DNA of 64,000 bases from Parasphingorhabdus sp. (GTDB taxonomy: Bacteria > Pseudomonadota > Alphaproteobacteria > Sphingomonadales > Sphingomonadaceae): NCBI GenBank assembly GCA_030373505.1, contig JAUCYS010000004.1:124001-188000 (forward strand). Direction: 5' to 3'. Both the position numbers and the translations under genes were made by a program. The notes below the pieces were generated by a model. It did not search any database. It was not told the DNA's origin and was given only the letters and a program-made list of their open reading frames with translations. Shown one piece after another: positions 1 through 6,816 of this stretch (position 1 is its first letter; every line of letters starts with the position of its first letter).

Positions 1-1083
1 AATCGCGACAAAGGCCCGCGCCACCGCCCGCAGATAGGACATCGCATTGCCATTGGCGGGCGAAAGCAGGGTCGAGGGCGGCTCCCATCCGGTCAGCGCC
101 GGATCGCCATTTTCCGCGCGCTGCTTCCAGTCGTTCCAGCAATGGGCATCGAACAGCTCGTAGGACAGCGAGAGGATCACCGAAAAACCCATGGCCTCGG
201 CGCGTGAAATCAGATCGCGATGCCACACCACCGTCGGCTGGTTGATCGCTGCAAATTCCTCACCCACCTGAGGCGCGGACAGGCTGACATAAAGCCCCTC
301 GCCGACCGTCTCCAGCCGGAAATAATGGCTCATGCCCAGATAATGGTTGATCGACCCGCGATAGCCCAGAGCCCGGACCGTCCGCAGCAGCCGTTCCGGC
401 GTCTGGTTGAAACTGTCATCATAAGCGGTGGCCATCGCCAGGCCATGTTCCGGCACCATGATATCGCCAATCTCAAGCACCGCGCCCTGGCCGTCGGTCC
501 GAATCTCGCTCATCTCGACCCAGCCGACCCTCGGCGTGGCAAAGCGCGTACCCATCCCGTCATAATCCGGCGGAATGATCGAGACAAACAGCCGGTCGAT
601 ATCCTCCGGAAACACCGGGTCGGCTTCGCCCGGTAACAGAAACCCGCCATCGAGCGCCGAAAATTCGATCGAAACCAGCGCATCCGTCGGCGTGCCGCTG
701 GCATAGTTCCACAGCCTTATATACCAGCTCTTGGGCTCGCCCGCCGCATCCCGGCCCTCGATCGTCAGCGTCGGCCCGTTGATCGCATCCAGCGGCATGA
801 TCCCGGAAGAGCGCCAGCGAAAGTGCCAGCTCAGCCGCGCATAGTCGCGCAATGTTTCATAGGCGAGCAGCGGATGATCCAGCCCGTCCTCGCTCTCCCA
901 GATCAGCCCGGCCAGCTCGTCGCTGTTATAGAAAACCGCATCCACCCGCAGCGCATCCGGTGCCGTCGTCACCACCGACGCCATCATCGGCCGCGGGAAA
1001 TTGATCGTCCAGAAACGCGGATCAAAGCGCTGAATGTAGCTGCTTTGCTGCCCCGTCCTTTTGTCCGCCAGCCAGAATCCCAT
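1..1083 (-). CDS. GTA/phage tail protein with TIM-barrel-like segment (partial, C-terminus off window)
   Basis: 361 residues are visible from an ATG one base after the tape-measure stop; the rest lies beyond the left edge. It begins MGFWLADKRTGQQSS and has a beta-rich first half (to about residue 190, including DGMGTRFATPRVGW), then an alpha/beta stretch with RTVRALGYRGSINHYLGMSH and ISRAEAMGFSVILSLSYE that looks like part of a TIM barrel. The position corresponds to RcGTA gene 12, but the N-terminus does not resemble the short DUF2460 protein known there; it is closer to what I remember of the large sphingomonad tail proteins called non-contractile tail sheath/TIM-barrel. That family name is from memory. 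A structural role in the GTA tail is inferred from position. Confidence 0.7.
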   Translation of the reverse strand, partial: MGFWLADKRTGQQSSYIQRFDPRFWTINFPRPMMASVVTTAPDALRVDAVFYNSDELAGLIWESEDGLDHPLLAYETLRDYARLSWHFRWRSSGIMPLDAINGPTLTIEGRDAAGEPKSWYIRLWNYASGTPTDALVSIEFSALDGGFLLPGEADPVFPEDIDRLFVSIIPPDYDGMGTRFATPRVGWVEMSEIRTDGQGAVLEIGDIMVPEHGLAMATAYDDSFNQTPERLLRTVRALGYRGSINHYLGMSHYFRLETVGEGLYVSLSAPQVGEEFAAINQPTVVWHRDLISRAEAMGFSVILSLSYELFDAHCWNDWKQRAENGDPALTGWEPPSTLLSPANGNAMSYLRAVARAFVAI

Positions 1084-1084
1084 A

Positions 1085-1660
1085 TCAGCCCGCCTTTGCC
1101 GTCAGCGCCTGGCGCACCGCCCGCGCCATCTGCCGGCTGGAGCGCCGGATCTGCTCGGGCGCGCTGGCCTGGCCGTGATCGGAAATATGGATGGTCATCC
1201 GGATATTGGGGGCCATCGCGACCGGTGCGACCGGTTCGATCCGCCCGGCAGCGGTCGGCACAAAGACTTCCGGCCCCCGCTCGCCGACCCGATAGGCCCG
1301 CCCGCCGGTCACCGGTCCCCCGGTCGCTCGCCCCGGTGCCCCGGCAAAGGCGGACAGCAGCGAGGCACCAAGCTGCACGAGCCCGCCGCCGGAACCACCA
1401 AACAGGCTGTTCAGCCCGCTGTTGATTGAGGCCCGGGCGATATCATTCATTACCGACAGCGCCACCCGCCGCAAATCCTCGAAATCCAGCGACCCGCGCC
1501 GGATCGCCCGGCTCAGCGTATTTTCCAGCACCGATCCCGCCCGCTCCAGCCCCGAAGCAAAGGGACCATCCAGCTGCCCCTTCATCTCCGCCACATCCCT
1601 CGCAAAACCGGTGGTATCCGCGCGCACGCTGACCACCAGCCGTTCGATTTCCTCATCCAT
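1085..1660 (-). CDS. Short phage/GTA tail tape-measure protein (gp11-like)
   Basis: 191 residues. The N-terminal part (MDEEIERLVVSVRADTTGFA) and the following helical stretch match the short lambda-type tape-measure proteins of RcGTA-like clusters. A Gly/Ala-rich middle (about residues 85-115) is followed by RATGGPVTGGRAYRVGERGP, the conserved segment near the C-terminus of this family. It would set tail length and occupy the tail tube. The start ATG at 1660 overlaps the end of the preceding tail-chaperone gene by 8 bases, and its stop is one base before the next gene, so the three are translationally linked. Confidence 0.85.
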   Translation of the reverse strand: MDEEIERLVVSVRADTTGFARDVAEMKGQLDGPFASGLERAGSVLENTLSRAIRRGSLDFEDLRRVALSVMNDIARASINSGLNSLFGGSGGGLVQLGASLLSAFAGAPGRATGGPVTGGRAYRVGERGPEVFVPTAAGRIEPVAPVAMAPNIRMTIHISDHGQASAPEQIRRSSRQMARAVRQALTAKAG

Positions 1661-1997
1661 CGGGAAAGGTCTCTTTCAGTTGTTTTAGTTGTTGCGCGTC
1701 CAGGGGGACAGCGGGTTGATGGTCCGCATCGCTGCCCGAGAAGGCCGCAAATATGGTCGCCAGCTCGGCGGGCGTCGCGCGCCAGAATCGATCGGGCGTC
1801 CAGCCAAGTGTCGCGGATAACATGCCGGCGAGTTTTTGTGTTGTGGTGGAGAAATCACTGTGCCCCTGCGCAGGGCGCAGACGACGAAAGCTCCGGGGGA
1901 GCTTTCCAAAGTCGAGCGGCCCATCTCGAGAGCCATCGTCAACCCAACCAGCGGGAGATGGACTCCCGCCTTCGCGGGAGAACAGCTCGCCTCTCAC
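1653..1997 (-). CDS. Phage tail assembly chaperone (gp10.1-like) with repeat-encoded N-terminal extension
   Basis: The conserved part is about residues 48-114, including LAGMLSATLGWTPDRFWRAT and PAEL, matching the small GTA tail chaperone family (RcGTA g10.1 position, TIGR02216/phage TAC-like). No ATG, GTG or TTG lies at the expected start about 10 residues before LAG. The open frame runs upstream through the palindromic repeat at 1860-1982 to a GTG at 1997 that overlaps the TGA stop of gp10 (GTGA). The likely product thus carries some 46 residues encoded by repeat DNA. The alternative start, ATG 1823, would cut into the conserved region. Which start is used cannot be settled from sequence. 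Confidence 0.7.
   Translation of the reverse strand: MRGELFSREGGSPSPAGWVDDGSRDGPLDFGKLPRSFRRLRPAQGHSDFSTTTQKLAGMLSATLGWTPDRFWRATPAELATIFAAFSGSDADHQPAVPLDAQQLKQLKETFPDG
1860..1982. repeat. Palindromic repeat, family A (copy 1), inside GTA operon
   Basis: It begins GTGCCCCTGCGCAGGGCGCA and contains the inner palindrome AGCTCCGGGGGAGCT, then CCCATCTC, and ends with CTCCCGCCTTCGCGGGAG. Related to the copies at 2741, 6681, 8093 and 21850. It fills the space between gp10 and the conserved part of gp10.1 and is translated in the gp10.1 frame. Confidence 0.85.
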
Positions 1998-2317
1998 CCC
2001 TCCCCCACCCCCGATAAAATCTGCCTGAGCAAAATCTTCAGCGCCGGCGTCACCCCCGCCAGCCCCAGCCGCATCATCCCTTCGCCCAACGCCTCCCGCG
2101 TCAGCACCTCCGGCCGCTCCCGCACCACATGCCAGAACAGGGTCACAATCTCCGCCAGCAACAGCCGGCCGCCAGCGGCCCGCTCGACCAGATCGAACAG
2201 GGACCCCAGTTCCTCTTCCGCCGCCACCAGCGCCGCAAAAGTGGGTCGCAGCACGATCCGCTTGCCGTCAATGACCAGCTCCGCTTCGCCGCGCAGCCGA
2301 TTGGCCGGCTCAGACAT
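1994..2317 (-). CDS. GTA gp10-like tail chaperone/gene transfer agent family protein
   Basis: 107 residues, with the pattern of RcGTA gp10 family proteins: RGEAELVIDGKRIVLRPTF followed by ALVAAEEELGSLFDLVERAA and a C-terminal helical segment. This family lies between the major tail protein and tape measure and is thought to act in tail assembly, with the downstream gp10.1 as partner. The ATG at 2317 overlaps the end of the major tail gene by 8 bases. The TGA stop overlaps a GTG that probably starts gp10.1. Confidence 0.85.
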   Translation of the reverse strand: MSEPANRLRGEAELVIDGKRIVLRPTFAALVAAEEELGSLFDLVERAAGGRLLLAEIVTLFWHVVRERPEVLTREALGEGMMRLGLAGVTPALKILLRQILSGVGEG

Positions 2318-2717
2318 GGACCACCGGCCCCGAGCTTTCGAGGCTCAGCGTATAGCTCCGCTCGCCATTATAATCCCCGCTATAGTCCAGCCGGGCGACC
2401 AGAAAATCGCCCCGCATCCGCTCGCCGCCCTCGAAGCTCAGCTCGTAACTGTCGATGACCCCGCTGAGCGCATGATTCTTGATCCGCATCTCCGCCTCCG
2501 ACCCGGTAAACACCCCGGCCCCGGACACCGACACCGAGCGGATGCCCGCACCCGACAACAGTTCCCGCCAGCCGCCGCTGTCCTTGCTGGTGATCGCCAC
2601 CGGCTCGCCATTGACTGTCATCTGCGTCGTCCTCAGCCCCGCGACCGTGCTATACACCGCCGGACTGCCGCCATCGCCAATCTTCAGGAGAAAGGCGCTG
2701 CCTTTTTCTGCTGCCAT
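2310..2717 (-). CDS. Major tail tube protein (gp9-like, TP901-1 family)
   Basis: 135 residues with the TP901-1-type major tail pattern: GSAFLLKIGDGGSPAVYSTV, then GLRTTQMTVNGEPVAITSKD, then SYTLSLESSGPV near the C-terminus. It should polymerise into the tail tube. The ATG at 2717 has a good ribosome binding site (AAAGG, about 9 bases upstream). The gap to gp8 upstream (2718-2943) is filled by a palindromic repeat. The length is normal for GTA versions of the family. Confidence 0.88.
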   Translation of the reverse strand: MAAEKGSAFLLKIGDGGSPAVYSTVAGLRTTQMTVNGEPVAITSKDSGGWRELLSGAGIRSVSVSGAGVFTGSEAEMRIKNHALSGVIDSYELSFEGGERMRGDFLVARLDYSGDYNGERSYTLSLESSGPVVHV

Positions 2718-2740
2718 ATTCTGGTTCCTTTATGTTGTGA

Positions 2741-2944
2741 GTGCCCCTGCGCAGGGCGCAGGCGACGAAAGCTCCGGGGGAGCTTTCCAAAGCCGAGCGG
2801 GCCATCTCGTGCCAGACCCAAACCGGCGCCCAGAGTGCCCCCGCGAAGGCGGGGGCCCATCTCGTGCCACTTCGTCTGGGCACAAAATATCGGTTGCTCG
2901 CAGCCGCTGGTTCACGAGATGGGCCCCTGCCTTCGCAGGGGCAC
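2741..2944. repeat. Palindromic repeat, family A (copy 2)
   Basis: 204 bp with inverted ends (GTGCCCCTGCGCAGG on the left, CCTTCGCAGGGGCAC on the right) and inner copies of CCCATCTCGTG and its complement CACGAGATGGG. It occupies almost the whole gp8-gp9 gap and its right end abuts the gp8 TAG stop. Confidence 0.87.
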
Positions 2945-3342
2945 TAGTTTTTCAAAACCTTCGCCCGATACTCGACCAGCCCGCTCCACGACCCCGCCGC
3001 CCGCCGCAAAATCCGCGTCCGCCGAAAATCAAACGTAACAATCTGCCACCCCGCCGGATCCTCCAGCCCCGGTTCCAGCGCTTCTTCAACCAGCGCCATC
3101 ACCCGGTGCAACCGCGCCGCCGTCTCGCCATCATCATGGACCGTCAAGGCCAGACTCAGCTCCCGGCCAACCCCGCCCTTGTGGCTCCAGTCGAGCGAAG
3201 CCCCGGTGGCCAGCGCGATATAGGGAAATTTCGCCCGCGGTGGCGGGCCGTCGAATATCCCGCTGATCAGTTCCATCAGCGCCGCATGTGCCTGCAGCCG
3301 TGCCACCAGCTGCCGCTGCACCGCTTCCAGCGCCCCGCTCAC
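2944..3342 (-). CDS. DUF3168 tail completion protein (gp8-like)
   Basis: 132 residues from a GTG at 3342 that overlaps the TGA of the upstream small gene (GTGA). It shows the DUF3168 pattern: an N-terminal helix (ALEAVQRQLVARLQAHAAL), then GIFDGPPPRAKFPYIALATG, GGVGRELSLALTVHDD and a C-terminal beta segment with FRRTRILR. In RcGTA this is gp8, a tail terminator/completion protein. The open frame upstream of the GTG is out of register with family length. Its TAG stop sits exactly at the edge of the repeat at 2741-2944. Confidence 0.85.
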   Translation of the reverse strand: MSGALEAVQRQLVARLQAHAALMELISGIFDGPPPRAKFPYIALATGASLDWSHKGGVGRELSLALTVHDDGETAARLHRVMALVEEALEPGLEDPAGWQIVTFDFRRTRILRRAAGSWSGLVEYRAKVLKN

Positions 3343-3560
3343 CGGACCGCTCGCAGCAGAAAGGGAATATCGCGCAGGCTGCTGTCCGCCAGCAACCGCG
3401 TCTTCAGCCGCCACCCGGCCAGCACGATCCCCTCGCCGGTTTCGCTGATCCGCACATCACCCGGCAATTCCGCCGCCAGCACCGCCCCAATCTCGGCTTT
3501 GGCCCGCCCGACCCGCCGTTCAGCCAGCGCCTCGCCGCGCATCCGCAACCGCTCCATCAT
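3339..3560 (-). CDS. Small GTA-cluster protein between gp7 and gp8
   Basis: 73 residues, MMERLRMRGEALAERRVGRA to RDIPFLLRAVR. The start ATG overlaps the gp7 stop by four bases (ATGA) and the stop overlaps the gp8 GTG, so the frame is held in a run of coupled genes. RcGTA has no well-known product exactly here. The charged N-terminal helix followed by short beta strands suggests a small head-tail or tail-tip component; function is inferred from position only. Confidence 0.72.
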   Translation of the reverse strand: MMERLRMRGEALAERRVGRAKAEIGAVLAAELPGDVRISETGEGIVLAGWRLKTRLLADSSLRDIPFLLRAVR

Positions 3561-3883
3561 CTTGTTTCCTCCGCCAGCAAAATGGTTTTCGGGATCAGCC
3601 GGTGCTCCAGAACCACGCTCGCTATGACCATCACGCGCCCGGTCCAGAGCAACCGGTCCCCCGGTCTGATCGCCTGCGTCTCCCGCAAGACAAAGCGCCA
3701 GCGCGGCATCGCCGATCGGCTCTCCGCCTCGCTCCCCCGGCCCCCATGCAGCGCCTCTGCCGCCGCCCAATATTCGCCGACCGTATCAAACTGCGCCTCC
3801 GCCGAACCCAGCGCATCGCGCTCAGCGCTCTGCCGCTCGATCACGATCCGCTCGCGCAGGACCCCTGAAAATTCCCGTCCCAT
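3557..3883 (-). CDS. Phage head-tail adaptor/head closure protein (gp7-like)
   Basis: 108 residues. GVLRERIVIERQ, FDTVGEYWAAAEALHGGRGS and a C-terminal HRLIPKTILLAEET fit the small SPP1-gp16/HK97 head-closure family placed at RcGTA gp7. The ATG at 3883 shares one base with the TGA of gp6 (TGATG). It probably closes the portal after packaging and gives the tail its docking surface. Confidence 0.82.
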   Translation of the reverse strand: MGREFSGVLRERIVIERQSAERDALGSAEAQFDTVGEYWAAAEALHGGRGSEAESRSAMPRWRFVLRETQAIRPGDRLLWTGRVMVIASVVLEHRLIPKTILLAEETR

Positions 3884-4428
3884 CACGCCACCCGCATTCG
3901 CCGGAACGGTCGCCACAGCGCGGTCACCGCTCGCGGCGGCCCGGCCACATCGACGCCATCGCGATTGGCATAAAGATAGCCCGCCAGCCGCACGATCCCC
4001 TGCCGCAGCCCCGCCGGCAGCCCGTCCCAGTCCGCCGCCAGCCCGCAACTATATTTCACCCGGATGCGCGACGCATCGCTCTCCTCGCGCAGCCGCACCC
4101 AGCCCAGCCCCTCGCTGTCGATATCGATGGCATAGCCATCCACACCCAGCAGCGCCGCAGTCCCGTCCGCCTCCACCGTCTCGAACGAGACAATCGCCTG
4201 CACCGGCAGCCGCTTCAGCTTCTGCCAGGCCTGCCACGCCGGCAGGATATCGGTCACCGTCCGCACGATCAGCATCTGGCCGACAAAATCCTCGCACAGG
4301 CCGGCAGCGCTGCGCAGAAACATATCAATCGCATCATCATCGGCATCATGGTCGATCCGCACAAAGGCCTTCACCTCGGCGATCAGCGCGGCCGGCAGGG
4401 CCGGCCAGTCTGCAAGGGGGAAGCTCAC
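3883..4428 (-). CDS. Head-tail connector/DNA-packaging adaptor (gp6-like)
   Basis: 181 residues with the head-tail connector pattern: LIAEVKAFVRIDHDADDDAI near the N-terminus (the typical LKxxLRIDxxxDD segment), RSAAGLCEDFVGQ, then a longer C-terminal part with GLPAGLRQGIVRLAGYLYAN. It corresponds to RcGTA gp6, which binds under the portal as an adaptor ring. It follows the capsid gene after 105 bases and is coupled to gp7. Confidence 0.88.
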   Translation of the reverse strand: MSFPLADWPALPAALIAEVKAFVRIDHDADDDAIDMFLRSAAGLCEDFVGQMLIVRTVTDILPAWQAWQKLKRLPVQAIVSFETVEADGTAALLGVDGYAIDIDSEGLGWVRLREESDASRIRVKYSCGLAADWDGLPAGLRQGIVRLAGYLYANRDGVDVAGPPRAVTALWRPFRRMRVA

Positions 4429-4533
4429 GGTCGCGGCATCCTTTCATTAAATTTTCAGGAAAGTTGCGCCCGTGCCGGCGGGAGAAGGGGAGCAACCGGC
4501 ACGGACGCGCTGCGCCGAAGCGCAGCAAGGGCT

Positions 4534-5700
4534 TCAGGAAGCGCTGAACTGCATCAGCTTGATCGCCTCCGAATTCATCAGCTGCCCGCCAACGCGCCGG
4601 GTCGCGTAAAAATGGACAAACGGCTTGTTGGTGAACGGATCGCGCAAAATATGCGTCGCCCGCCGCTCGGCGATCAGATAGCCGGCGCGAAAATTGCCAA
4701 AAGCGATCGCCAGGCTGTCCGCCGCGATATCGGGCATATCCTCCGCCTCGACCACCGGATAGCCAAGCAGGGTCGCCGGCTGCCCGCTGGCCAGCGACGG
4801 CTGCCACAGAAACGCGCCGTCGGCGGTCTTGAACTTGCGGATCTGGGCCAGCGTGGAGCTGTTCATCACAAAACTGGCGCCCTGCCGGTAGGCGGGCCGC
4901 AACGTGTGCACCAGATCGACCAGCACATCCGCCCCGGCAAAATCCCCCGATGCCCCGGACGGCACATATTGCAGCGACCCAAACGCCCGGACATCATCGC
5001 TCTCGTCGGTCACCGCCGCATTGAGAAAACCGCGCGGCTGGTTGACCCCCGAGCCACTGACAAAGGCCGCACCCTCCGCCCGGGCAAATTCCCGCGCGAT
5101 CTCGTCGGCCAGCCAGGCCTCCACGTCAAAAGCCGCATCATCCAGCATCGCCTGCGACGCCGCCGGATTGGCATAAAGCTCGCCGCTCGGCGGCGCGATC
5201 TCGTTAAAGTCCGGCGTATCGGTCTCCGGCCGCCCGGCGGTCTCGCTGACCCAGCCCGACGGCGTACCGCCAGTGGTAACCAGCTTGCGATAGCCAGCGG
5301 TTCCCGTCTGCACCACGGTCGCAATCGAGCGGATCGGCGAAATATCCTTCAGCGTCGCCCCGATCAGCGCATCAATTTCCTGCGGCACGGCAAAACCGCC
5401 CTCGGGACCCGATGCGCCGGAAAAGCTCTTCAGCTCGACCCCCGCCTGCTCGCCGCGCCGGAGATATCTGGTAACAAAATCCAGCGCAGCCGGCGAAGCC
5501 GGCATCGCCCCATCAAGAGCAGGCCGCGCCGCAATCTTGCCGATCGCATCGACCTGCCCCTTCAGACCGTCGACATCGCCCCGCAACGCGGCAATCGCCT
5601 GGCCATGCTGCTCCGTTTCCTCGGCGATCAGCACCGCATCAAAAGACGCTTCCAGCGGATCCGCCTTGGTTTCGAGTGGGTTTTCGGGAGAGCGTTCCAT
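4534..5700 (-). CDS. HK97-family major capsid protein (gp5-like)
   Basis: 388 residues. The N-terminal roughly 95 residues are a helical scaffold-like delta domain (AEETEQHGQAIAALRGDVDG). The HK97 core follows: GGFAVPQEIDALIGATLKDI, SPIRSIATVV, AFVSGSGVNQPRGFLN and LLGYPVVEAEDMPDIAADSL. GTA capsids have the same layout, with the delta domain removed by the gp4 protease. The ATG at 5700 has a strong AAGGAAAGG site. Length is normal and nothing looks degraded. Confidence 0.93.
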   Translation of the reverse strand: MERSPENPLETKADPLEASFDAVLIAEETEQHGQAIAALRGDVDGLKGQVDAIGKIAARPALDGAMPASPAALDFVTRYLRRGEQAGVELKSFSGASGPEGGFAVPQEIDALIGATLKDISPIRSIATVVQTGTAGYRKLVTTGGTPSGWVSETAGRPETDTPDFNEIAPPSGELYANPAASQAMLDDAAFDVEAWLADEIAREFARAEGAAFVSGSGVNQPRGFLNAAVTDESDDVRAFGSLQYVPSGASGDFAGADVLVDLVHTLRPAYRQGASFVMNSSTLAQIRKFKTADGAFLWQPSLASGQPATLLGYPVVEAEDMPDIAADSLAIAFGNFRAGYLIAERRATHILRDPFTNKPFVHFYATRRVGGQLMNSEAIKLMQFSAS

Positions 5701-5743
5701 ATCATTCCTTTCCTTGAGTTATCTTCAATTCGAAAATGGGAAT

Positions 5744-5804
5744 CACACGAGGACACAAAGCCACGACGTCAGAGCCGACGCTTTGTGCCTTTGTGTCTTC
5801 GTGC
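5744..5804. repeat. Palindromic repeat, family B (CTTTGTG type)
   Basis: Inverted arms CACACGAGGACACAAAG and CTTTGTGTCTTCGTGCG flank a short centre in the capsid-protease gap. This element has no second copy in the window; I recognise the general motif as frequent in sphingomonad genomes, from memory. Confidence 0.65.
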
Positions 5805-5811
5805 GATAAAA

Positions 5812-6225
5812 TTACGGCGCTTGAACCAGATGCACCCGCGCCAGATCCTGCATCGGCGCCGTCACCAGCGAAATCTCCGCCACATCCAGCTCCAGCAATT
5901 CGCGCGGGTCGGCACCCGCCGCCCGCTTCACCCGATAGCCAAAACTGAGCCCCTTCACCCCGGCACCGGCTAGCATGGACGCAGCCTCCCGCCCGGCCCG
6001 CGTCGCGGTGGAAACCGTCCCGATAACCCGCAACCCGCGCCGGTCCTCGCGCACCAGATCCACCTGCCCGATCCGCCGCAACGGATCATGCTGCCACAAT
6101 AGCGGTAGGGACTGCCCTTCCGGAAAAGCCCCAAAGGCCCCGCGCCGAATGATATCCCCGCCCCGGTCGATCCGGTCAAAAATCGCCGCATAACCAGCAA
6201 AGCGCAGGGTGTTCGGGGTCTCCAT
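5812..6225 (-). CDS. HK97-family prohead protease (gp4-like)
   Basis: 137 residues from the conserved start METPNTLRFAGYAAIFD. Catalytic candidates are the His in LPLLWQHDP and the Ser in GLSFGYRV; DVAEISLVTAPM is the conserved C-terminal segment. It matures the neighbouring capsid protein. Repeat DNA lies directly upstream, so ATG 6225 has no clear ribosome binding site. The frame stays open for 43 more codons, through the repeat, to a GTG at 6354 overlapping the stop of the previous gene. The true start could therefore be 6354, adding 43 repeat-encoded residues. Confidence 0.85.
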   Translation of the reverse strand: METPNTLRFAGYAAIFDRIDRGGDIIRRGAFGAFPEGQSLPLLWQHDPLRRIGQVDLVREDRRGLRVIGTVSTATRAGREAASMLAGAGVKGLSFGYRVKRAAGADPRELLELDVAEISLVTAPMQDLARVHLVQAP

Positions 6226-6345
6226 TCGTGCTGAGCCTGTCGAAGCACCGCCCGGTGAGATGTCCGTTAGCCCTGAGCCTGTCGAAGGGCGCCTCCCGTC
6301 CGAGAGGCGTGGTTCGACAAGCTCACCACTAACGGAAGATCGCAC
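6226..6345. repeat. Palindromic repeat, family C (GTCGAA type)
   Basis: Inverted arms TCCGTTAGCCCTGAGCCTGT (from 6263) and ACAAGCTCACCACTAACGGA (to 6336), plus an extra half-arm CTGAGCCTGTCGAAGCAC at 6231. It lies between gp3.5 and the protease ATG and is open in the protease frame. Confidence 0.8.
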
Positions 6346-6350
6346 CCCCC

Positions 6351-6659
6351 TCACGACACCAGATGCCCCAGCCCCAGCCGCATCGCGATCCCGACCAGCA
6401 GCAGCGCCAGCACGCTCCGCACCACCCAGCGGATCACCGCCTTCCACGCGCTCGCCTTGGCATCGCGCCAGGCGCGCAGCAGCTCGCGCAATTCATCGAT
6501 ATCGTCCTGCGCCGTCGGATCGGCCAGCCCCAGCCGGTCGAGCACCCGCGCCGCCCCGCTGTCCGTTGCCTCCTCGACAATCGCCCGCAGCGTCACCAGA
6601 TCAGCCCCATCACCCTCCGCCTGAGCGATCAGGCGAGCGAGCATTTCCTCATTGTTCAT
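6351..6659 (-). CDS. GTA gp3.5-like small protein (DUF6127-like) with C-terminal membrane segment
   Basis: 102 residues. Acidic helical N-terminal two thirds (MLARLIAQAEGDGADLVTLR, AAWRDAKASAWKAVIRW-type segment), then a hydrophobic C-terminal segment WVVRSVLALLLVGIAMRLGL that should span a membrane. Its place between portal and prohead protease is that of RcGTA g3.5. The DUF6127 name is from memory. The function is not known. Confidence 0.72.
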   Translation of the reverse strand: MNNEEMLARLIAQAEGDGADLVTLRAIVEEATDSGAARVLDRLGLADPTAQDDIDELRELLRAWRDAKASAWKAVIRWVVRSVLALLLVGIAMRLGLGHLVS

Positions 6660-6680
6660 ATCATGTCCTTATTGGGCACT

Positions 6681-6805
6681 GTGCTCCTGCGAAGGCAGGA
6701 GCCCATCTCCTGCATTCCGTTCAACCGCACTGGCACGAGATGGACCGCTCGACTTCAGAAAGCTTTGGGGAAGCTTTCTGAAGTCTGCGCCCTGCGCAGG
6801 GGAAC
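6681..6805. repeat. Palindromic repeat, family A (copy 3, opposite orientation)
   Basis: It begins GTGCTCCTGCGAAGGCAGGA and ends near GCCCTGCGCAGGGGAAC, with the inner palindrome AGAAAGCTTTGGGGAAGCTT. It sits between portal and gp3.5, inverted relative to copies 1, 2 and 4. Confidence 0.82.
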
Positions 6806-6816
6806 AAAGCCGCTAA

